Shown piece by piece: positions 6,207 to 11,203 of a stretch of DNA of 11,203 bases. The notes under the pieces were generated by a model that was given only the letters and a program-made list of their open reading frames with translations, ran no database searches and had not been told where the DNA came from. Positions within the stretch are counted from its first letter, which is position 1. Every line of letters starts with the position of its first letter. The position numbers were made by a program, and so were the translations under genes. The stretch lies in assembly GCA_005789685.1 (NCBI GenBank), contig SXXD01000151.1:1-11203 (forward strand). Direction: 5' to 3'. This DNA is from Burkholderiales bacterium (GTDB taxonomy: Bacteria > Pseudomonadota > Gammaproteobacteria > Burkholderiales > Burkholderiaceae_C).

Positions 6207-7130
6207 ATGATTCGCGGAAGATTTGCGCCCTCACCCACGGGTGAACTGCACGCAGGCTCGCTGGTGGCAGCCCTTGCCAGCTGGCTGGATGTAAGAGCAT
6301 TGAAAGGCGAGTGGTGGGTGCGCATGGAAGATGTGGATGGCCCTCGCTGCCTGGTCGATTCAGCTGTCAGCATTCTCCATCAGTTGTCATTGTGCGGGCT
6401 GCATTCAGACAGCGAAGTGATTTACCAATCGCGTCGCAACTCATTTTACGAACAAGCTCTCCATCAACTCATTGCAAAAGGCTTGGCATACCCATGCGCG
6501 TGTACGCGCAAAGAAATTGAAGAGCAGCAAGCAAATCTAGGTTTGAGTTTGGAAAGACACAAGTCAGCGGTCTATCCGGGTACTTGCAGAAACGGCTTGC
6601 ATGGCAAACCCGCCAGAGCTTGGCGCTTCAATGTGGTGAAGTGGAGTGAGTTGCGTGGCAGCCCCGAAGTTCATTGGACCGATCGACGATTGGGTCCTCA
6701 AAGCCAAAATGTTCAAGAAGAAGTGGGCGACTTTGTTCTCAAGCGAGCGGATGGTATGTGGGCTTATCAATTGGCAGTGGTGGTCGATGATGCCGCGCAA
6801 GGCATCACGCATGTGGTGCGAGGCGAAGACCTGACGGACAACACCGCAAGGCAGTACTTGCTTCAAGAGGCGCTGGGCTTTGAACATCCCCATTACATGC
6901 ACACAGCATTGGTATTAGGCCCTAAAGGTGACAAGTTATCTAAGCAAAATGGCGCCAAAGCTTTGGATTTAAGTTCGCCGCAGGCTGTTTTTTTGGCCAT
7001 GCAATCAGCGGCAAGCACCTTGGGTTTAAGCACCCTTGCTCAGCCCGTCAGCGAATCGGCTGACCTTGATTTAGCTCTGAGCACTTGGACAAAGGAATGG
7101 GCACAAAGGTACTTACGCGCTAGCCCTTAA
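6207..7130 (+). CDS. gluQRS: Glutamyl-Q tRNA(Asp) synthetase
   Basis: GluQRS activates glutamate and attaches it to the queuosine base at position 34 of tRNA-Asp. It is a paralogue of the glutamyl-tRNA synthetase catalytic domain without an anticodon-binding domain. The 307-residue length fits. [16 protein letters not shown] carries the HIGH-type signature (HAGS, residues 15-18), and [10 protein letters not shown] carries the KMSKS-type signature (KLSKQ, 243-247). The zinc site typical of GluQRS is visible as C97, C99, Y123 and C127 (YPCACT, YPGTCR). The ATG at 6207 is required for the [10 protein letters not shown] motif and lies 6 bp after the oxidoreductase stop. No strong ribosome binding site is visible. 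The trmB gene follows after 9 bp. Substrate tRNA requires queuosine synthesis, whose genes are not in this window. Confidence 0.95.
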   Translation: MIRGRFAPSPTGELHAGSLVAALASWLDVRALKGEWWVRMEDVDGPRCLVDSAVSILHQLSLCGLHSDSEVIYQSRRNSFYEQALHQLIAKGLAYPCACTRKEIEEQQANLGLSLERHKSAVYPGTCRNGLHGKPARAWRFNVVKWSELRGSPEVHWTDRRLGPQSQNVQEEVGDFVLKRADGMWAYQLAVVVDDAAQGITHVVRGEDLTDNTARQYLLQEALGFEHPHYMHTALVLGPKGDKLSKQNGAKALDLSSPQAVFLAMQSAASTLGLSTLAQPVSESADLDLALSTWTKEWAQRYLRASP

Positions 7131-7139
7131 AATCGCTGC

Positions 7140-7877
7140 ATGACTTCAGACTCTGCCAATCAAGCGCCCGCCTCGGTCGCTTTTCCGAAAAACATCAAAA
7201 GCTTTGTGAAGCGTGCGGGCCGCACCACCACTGGTCAAGCCAAAGCGTTTGAAGTTTGGGGTCCCCAGTTTTTATTGACCTATGTGCCAGAGTCATTGAA
7301 CATGGCCAAAGCTTTTGGTTTGAATGGAGACGATGCAGCCGCCGGCCCAGTCATTTTAGAAATTGGTTTTGGTATGGGTGAGGCCACTGCACACATTGCC
7401 AACGTTCGCCCTAAAGATTTCTTTTTGTGCTGCGAAGTGCATGAACCCGGCGTGGGCGCATTGCTCAAACGCATTGGCGAGCAAGACATTCAAAACATTC
7501 GAATTTTGCAGCATGATGCTGTAGAGGTGATCGACAACATGCTGCCATTGGCGTCATTGGACGGGGTGCACATTTTCTTTCCCGACCCTTGGCACAAATC
7601 ACGTCACAACAAACGTCGCCTTATTCAAACACCTTTAATCGCTAAATTGGCAGCTCGCCTCAAATCTGGCGCCTACATTCATTGCGCCACCGATTGGGAA
7701 CCCTATGCAGTACAAATTTTGGAAGTGCTCAGTGCAGAGCCTTTGCTGCAAAACACGGCGGCCAATGATCAGGGGGGCTACGCCGTCAAGCCAGACTATC
7801 GCCCTCTCACCAAGTTTGAAAATCGTGGTTTGAAATTGGGGCATGGTGTGTGGGATGTCGTCTTCAAACGCGTTTAA
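7140..7877 (+). CDS. trmB: tRNA (guanine-N7-)-methyltransferase
   Basis: TrmB uses S-adenosylmethionine to form 7-methylguanosine at position 46 in the variable loop of many tRNAs. The 245-residue protein has FVKRAGRTTTGQ near the N-terminus. The SAM-binding loop VILEIGFGMGE (residues 71-81) has E74. E99 lies in CCEVHEPGVG, and D126 in LQHDAVE. The catalytic and substrate-binding stretch FFPDPWHKSRHNKRRL spans 146-161, with D149. TKFENRG (224-230) is the C-terminal signature. All key residues are present. It begins 9 bp after gluQRS and its 3' end overlaps the next gene, so co-expression by translational coupling is likely. Its product and GluQRS act on mature-length tRNA at separate sites. 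Confidence 0.97.
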   Translation: MTSDSANQAPASVAFPKNIKSFVKRAGRTTTGQAKAFEVWGPQFLLTYVPESLNMAKAFGLNGDDAAAGPVILEIGFGMGEATAHIANVRPKDFFLCCEVHEPGVGALLKRIGEQDIQNIRILQHDAVEVIDNMLPLASLDGVHIFFPDPWHKSRHNKRRLIQTPLIAKLAARLKSGAYIHCATDWEPYAVQILEVLSAEPLLQNTAANDQGGYAVKPDYRPLTKFENRGLKLGHGVWDVVFKRV

Positions 7878-8838
7878 ACCGCCCGTCATCGAGGGCGTTG
7901 GGGCCAGCACAGTTGGCGTTCCTGCCAACACCTCACTTTCTGCGATTGATTTTTTAACTGCCAAGTTCAATGCTGTTTCAAGAGAAGAATGGCAACTGAG
8001 ATTTGAAGCTGGGGAAATTCTGAATGCAGCAGGACGTGTGGTGGCACCGCAAGATAGCCTGCTTAAAGAGTCGCATCTTCACTACTATCGCAGCATTCAC
8101 AATGAACCCGAATTGCCGTTCAAGGCCAACGTCATTTTTCGAGATGAATACTTGGTGGTGGCAGACAAGCCTCACTTTATGCCAGTCACACCCGGTGGCC
8201 GCTATGTTCAGCAAAGCATGTTGGTGCAACTAAAGCAGGAATTGAATTTGCCAGAACTATCGCCAGTGCACCGAATCGACCGCGAAACTGCGGGCTTGGT
8301 GGTGTTCAGTGTGCGCGAACAGGATCGAAATGCTTATCAAGAGTTGTTCAGGTTGCGGCATGTTGAGAAAACCTATGTAGCCATTGCGGGAGCGCCGGGA
8401 ACATCCCATTTAAATCTGCAGTTTCCACTTGTCCATCGAAGCATGATGGAGGAAGACTCACAGTTTTTTAGGATGCGAGAAGTTGCCAGTCATGCGCAGC
8501 TAGATTCTTCAGAATTTAACAGTGAAACTTGGATTGATTGTGTGGAGAAGTTTGTTATCGACACAGGCTCGGCCAATCAAAACGAAACTCAATCAACCTC
8601 TCTTGCCAGATATCTTTTGAAACCATTGACAGGACAACGACATCAATTGCGCGTACATATGAATTCCTTAGGGCTGCCATTGATTAACGATCAGTTTTAT
8701 CCGAAGGTGTTGAATCACGCCAATGATCTCGGTGAATTCAGTGCCCCTTTACAGCTATTAGCACAAACAATAGCGTTCAAAGATCCTGTTACCGGCTCAT
8801 CGAGAAGCTTTGCAAGCTTAAGGCAATTGAGTGCCTAA
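7855..8838 (+). CDS. RluA-family RNA pseudouridine synthase, target unknown
   Basis: RluA-family enzymes isomerise uridine to pseudouridine in rRNA or tRNA. From ATG 7855 the protein has 327 residues. An S4-like N-terminal segment (EWQLRFEAGEILNAAGRVV) is followed by YYRSIHNEPELPF, characteristic of a distinct bacterial subgroup. VVADKPHFMPVTPGG and the catalytic loop HRIDRETAGLVVFS come next, with D142 as the predicted nucleophile. TGQRHQLRVHM is the C-terminal signature. The loop has Ile where RluA, RluC and RluD have Leu, so I give no rlu number. An alternative ATG at 7843 would add four residues. Either start lies inside trmB (overlap 23 or 35 bp, +1 frame) without a well-spaced ribosome binding site, so translation is probably coupled to trmB. 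It is the last gene of the run and converges on alaS with a 9-bp gap. Confidence 0.9.
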   Translation: MSSSNAFKPPVIEGVGASTVGVPANTSLSAIDFLTAKFNAVSREEWQLRFEAGEILNAAGRVVAPQDSLLKESHLHYYRSIHNEPELPFKANVIFRDEYLVVADKPHFMPVTPGGRYVQQSMLVQLKQELNLPELSPVHRIDRETAGLVVFSVREQDRNAYQELFRLRHVEKTYVAIAGAPGTSHLNLQFPLVHRSMMEEDSQFFRMREVASHAQLDSSEFNSETWIDCVEKFVIDTGSANQNETQSTSLARYLLKPLTGQRHQLRVHMNSLGLPLINDQFYPKVLNHANDLGEFSAPLQLLAQTIAFKDPVTGSSRSFASLRQLSA

Positions 8839-8847
8839 AGATCAAAA

Positions 8848-11203
8848 CTACAAACGCTTAGTCACCCAAGCCCGCACACTGTCCAAGGCCGCATCCAGAT
8901 GTGTGGCATCCGTACCACCCGCCATGGCCATGTCTGGCTTACCACCACCTTTGCCACCCACTTGCTGAGCCACAAAGTTGACCAACTCGCCTGCTTTCAC
9001 TTTGCCAGTCGTATCGGATGTAACACCTGCGGCCAATTGAACTTTGTCACCCTCCACCGCGGCCAACACAACGACAGCCGTTTTCAGTTTGTCTTTCAAC
9101 TTGTCCATGGTGTCGCGCAATGTTTTGGCATCGGCGCCAGGCAGCAATGCGGCCAACACTTTGACGCCCTTCACTTCGGCTGCCTGCGTCATCAATTCAT
9201 CGCCTTGCGATGAGGCCAACTTACCCTTCAGCGCAGCCATTTCTTTTTCCAAGGATTTCACTTGGTCCAAGACTTGTGCAATGCGGCTGTTCAATTCAGC
9301 AGGCGATGCTTTGAGGCTGCCAGCCGCTTTGGACACCGTGGATTCCAAAGACTGCAAATAAGCCAAGGCATTGCCACCCGTCACAGCTTCGATGCGTCGT
9401 ACGCCAGCAGCCACGCCGCTTTCAGCCACCACTTTGAACAAACCAATGTCACCCGTGCGGTGCACGTGAACACCACCGCACAGCTCGCGGCTTGAGCCGA
9501 TATCGAGCACACGCACGGTCTCGCCATACTTCTCACCAAACAACATCATGGCGCCAGTTTTCTGAGCAGACTCAATGTCCATCACGCGCGCTTGCGTAGC
9601 TGGATTGGCCCAAATTTCTTCGTTAACTTTAGCTTCAATGGCCAAAATTTGCTCGTCTGTCACTGGGGCGTTGTGTGCAAAGTCAAAGCGCGTGCGCTCG
9701 GCATTCACCAAAGAGCCTTTTTGCTGCACATGGTCGCCCAGCACTTCACGCAAGGCTTTGTGCATCAAGTGTGTGGCAGAGTGATTGCGCACAGTAGCTG
9801 CACGCAAATCGGTGTTGACCTGCGCTTGAACGGCATCGCCCACTTTCAGGCTGCCTTCAAGCAACATGCCGTGATGACCAAACACATCGGCTTTGATTTT
9901 CAAAGTGTCTTCTACTTCAAATTTGGCACCAGCCGTTTGCAACAAACCTTGATCACCCACTTGACCGCCAGACTCTGCGTAAAAAGGTGTGGTGTCCAAA
10001 ACTACCACACCGCTTTGACCTGCTTTGAGTTCTGAAGCAGATACGCCATCGACATACAGCGCCAGCACTTTGGCCGTGGCTTGCAAGTCGTCGTAACCCA
10101 CGAAGGTGTTGCCTGCACCGGTGTACTCCAAGGCGCGGTCCATTTTGAATTTACCAGCCGCACGGGCTTGCGCCTTTTGTCGCTCCATAGCGGCTGTAAA
10201 GCCAGCTTCATCGACACTTAAATCGCGCTCGCGGCAAACGTCAGCCGACAAGTCCAAGGGGAATCCGTAGGTATCGTGCAATTTAAATGCCACTTCGCCT
10301 GGCAACACTTTGGCGCCGCCATCAAGCGCTGCATCCAAGATTTGCATACCCACTTCAAGCGTTTCATAAAAGCGCTCTTCTTCGGCTTTCAAAATATCGG
10401 TAATGCGCTTTTCTTGAGACGCTAAACTGGGATAGGCTTCACCCATCAGCTTGACCAGGTCAGGCATTAATTTGTGAAAGAACGGCGTCTTTTGGCCCAG
10501 CTTGTAACCGTGGCGAATGGCACGGCGCACAATGCGTCGCTGAACATAACCGCGACCTTCGTTGCTGGGCACCACGCCATCACTGACCAAGAAAGCTGTA
10601 GCTCGAATGTGATCCGCAATGACGCGCAAAGATTTGTTTTGCAAATCGGCACAGCCAGTTTCTCGCGCTGCTGCTTTGATCAATGCATCAAAAATATCGA
10701 TTTCGTAGTTGCTGTGCACGTGCTGCAGAATGGCGGCTAAACGCTCAAGGCCCATGCCCGTGTCAACGCAAGGAGCAGGCAAATTCTTCACGCTGCCATC
10801 TGGCTGCATGTCAAACTGCATAAACACGTTGTTCCAAATTTCAATGTAGCGGTCGCCGTCTTGCTCGGGGCTGCCAGGCGGGCCGCCCGCAATTTCAGGG
10901 CCATGGTCGTAGAAAATTTCGGAGCAAGGACCACAAGGACCGGTGTCGGCCATCATCCAGAAATTGTCGGACATGTAGCGTCCGCCTTTGTTGTCCCCAA
11001 TCCGCACGACGCGCTCGGGCGGGAGGCCAATTTCTTTCGTCCAAATGTCGTAGGCTTCGTCATCTTCGATGTAGACCGTGGCCCATAATTTTTCAGCTGG
11101 TAATTTGTAAACTTGGGTCAGCAATTCAAAGGCCCATTTCAAACTGTCTCGTTTGAAATAATCACCAAAGCTCCAATTGCCCAACATTTCAAACATCGTG
11201 TGA
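8848..11203 (-). CDS. alaS: Alanyl-tRNA synthetase (partial, N-terminus beyond right edge)
   Basis: AlaRS charges tRNA-Ala and hydrolyses mischarged Ser- and Gly-tRNA-Ala. The frame is open to the window edge, where codons for HTM precede [15 protein letters not shown]. Thus the ATG at 11196 is internal and about 90 residues of the usual 875 are missing. Numbering here starts at that ATG. The aminoacylation domain shows [28 protein letters not shown] and [14 protein letters not shown]. The tRNA-binding region has [17 protein letters not shown]. The editing domain has the zinc motif HSATH (H472, H476) and CGGVH (C573, H577). The C-Ala domain ends in [15 protein letters not shown] and VTKRL. 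The residue between the Gly pair and His is Val where Thr is usual. The TAG stop at 8848-8850 is 9 bp from the convergent pseudouridine synthase stop. Confidence 0.97.
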   Translation of the reverse strand, partial: HTMFEMLGNWSFGDYFKRDSLKWAFELLTQVYKLPAEKLWATVYIEDDEAYDIWTKEIGLPPERVVRIGDNKGGRYMSDNFWMMADTGPCGPCSEIFYDHGPEIAGGPPGSPEQDGDRYIEIWNNVFMQFDMQPDGSVKNLPAPCVDTGMGLERLAAILQHVHSNYEIDIFDALIKAAARETGCADLQNKSLRVIADHIRATAFLVSDGVVPSNEGRGYVQRRIVRRAIRHGYKLGQKTPFFHKLMPDLVKLMGEAYPSLASQEKRITDILKAEEERFYETLEVGMQILDAALDGGAKVLPGEVAFKLHDTYGFPLDLSADVCRERDLSVDEAGFTAAMERQKAQARAAGKFKMDRALEYTGAGNTFVGYDDLQATAKVLALYVDGVSASELKAGQSGVVVLDTTPFYAESGGQVGDQGLLQTAGAKFEVEDTLKIKADVFGHHGMLLEGSLKVGDAVQAQVNTDLRAATVRNHSATHLMHKALREVLGDHVQQKGSLVNAERTRFDFAHNAPVTDEQILAIEAKVNEEIWANPATQARVMDIESAQKTGAMMLFGEKYGETVRVLDIGSSRELCGGVHVHRTGDIGLFKVVAESGVAAGVRRIEAVTGGNALAYLQSLESTVSKAAGSLKASPAELNSRIAQVLDQVKSLEKEMAALKGKLASSQGDELMTQAAEVKGVKVLAALLPGADAKTLRDTMDKLKDKLKTAVVVLAAVEGDKVQLAAGVTSDTTGKVKAGELVNFVAQQVGGKGGGKPDMAMAGGTDATHLDAALDSVRAWVTKRL

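Noticed and set aside
8805..8819. AAGCTT-TGC-AAGCTT hairpin considered as a terminator for alaS
   Set aside because: It is inside the pseudouridine synthase coding sequence and has no following T-tract in either direction.
8899..10035. Plus-strand open frames opposite alaS
   Set aside because: They are antisense shadows of alaS, with low-complexity composition and no recognisable domain.
1..11203. Search by eye for CRISPR arrays, insertion sequences, tRNA or rRNA genes, toxin-antitoxin or phage genes
   Set aside because: No repeated units with regular spacing, terminal inverted repeats around a transposase, cloverleaf sequence or such genes were seen. Almost all sequence is assigned to housekeeping or metabolic genes.

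Overview
This window looks like ordinary chromosome from a betaproteobacterium of moderate GC content, most likely a Burkholderiales member of the Comamonadaceae type (Limnohabitans- or Rhodoferax-like). That placement rests on the character of the DnaE, AlaRS, pirin and LysR proteins as I remember the families. No search was run, so the genus is a guess. Coding density is very high and ten protein genes account for almost every base. I see no tRNA or rRNA gene, insertion sequence, phage gene, CRISPR array or other sign of recent transfer.

Layout: (1) 1-1949, minus strand: the N-terminal 649 codons of dnaE (replicative polymerase III alpha subunit), running off the left edge. (2) 1950-1993: a 44-bp divergent promoter region built on a 9-bp inverted repeat. 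It serves dnaE and the plus-strand trhO gene (1994-2749, tRNA U34 hydroxylase, rhodanese family). A hairpin that includes the trhO stop codon separates it from the next, convergent pair. (3) 2798-4075, minus strand: a two-gene unit, pirin followed by a WrbA-like flavodoxin-fold quinone reductase. (4) 4076-4181: a divergent regulatory region with LysR-type dyads. (5) 4182-8838, plus strand: a tightly packed five-gene run comprising a LysR regulator, a renalase-like FAD oxidoreductase, gluQRS, trmB and a RluA-family pseudouridine synthase. Gaps are 9, 6 and 9 bp, followed by an overlap. (6) 8848-11203, minus strand: alaS, complete at its C-terminus but missing roughly the first 90 residues beyond the right edge.

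Two themes run through the window. One is tRNA metabolism: TrhO (wobble U34), GluQRS (queuosine at position 34 of tRNA-Asp), TrmB (m7G46), a pseudouridine synthase of unknown target, and AlaRS. The other is a small redox module: pirin, quinone reductase, LysR regulator and FAD oxidoreductase. The two meet in the run headed by the LysR gene, where a probably autoregulated transcription factor may drive tRNA-modification genes by read-through.

I did not find a convincing new biological system. The points most worth a second look are the mirror-symmetric dnaE/trhO promoter, which predicts two leaderless mRNAs, the LysR box placed just before the LysR start codon, and a Thr-to-Val change in the AlaRS editing-site motif.
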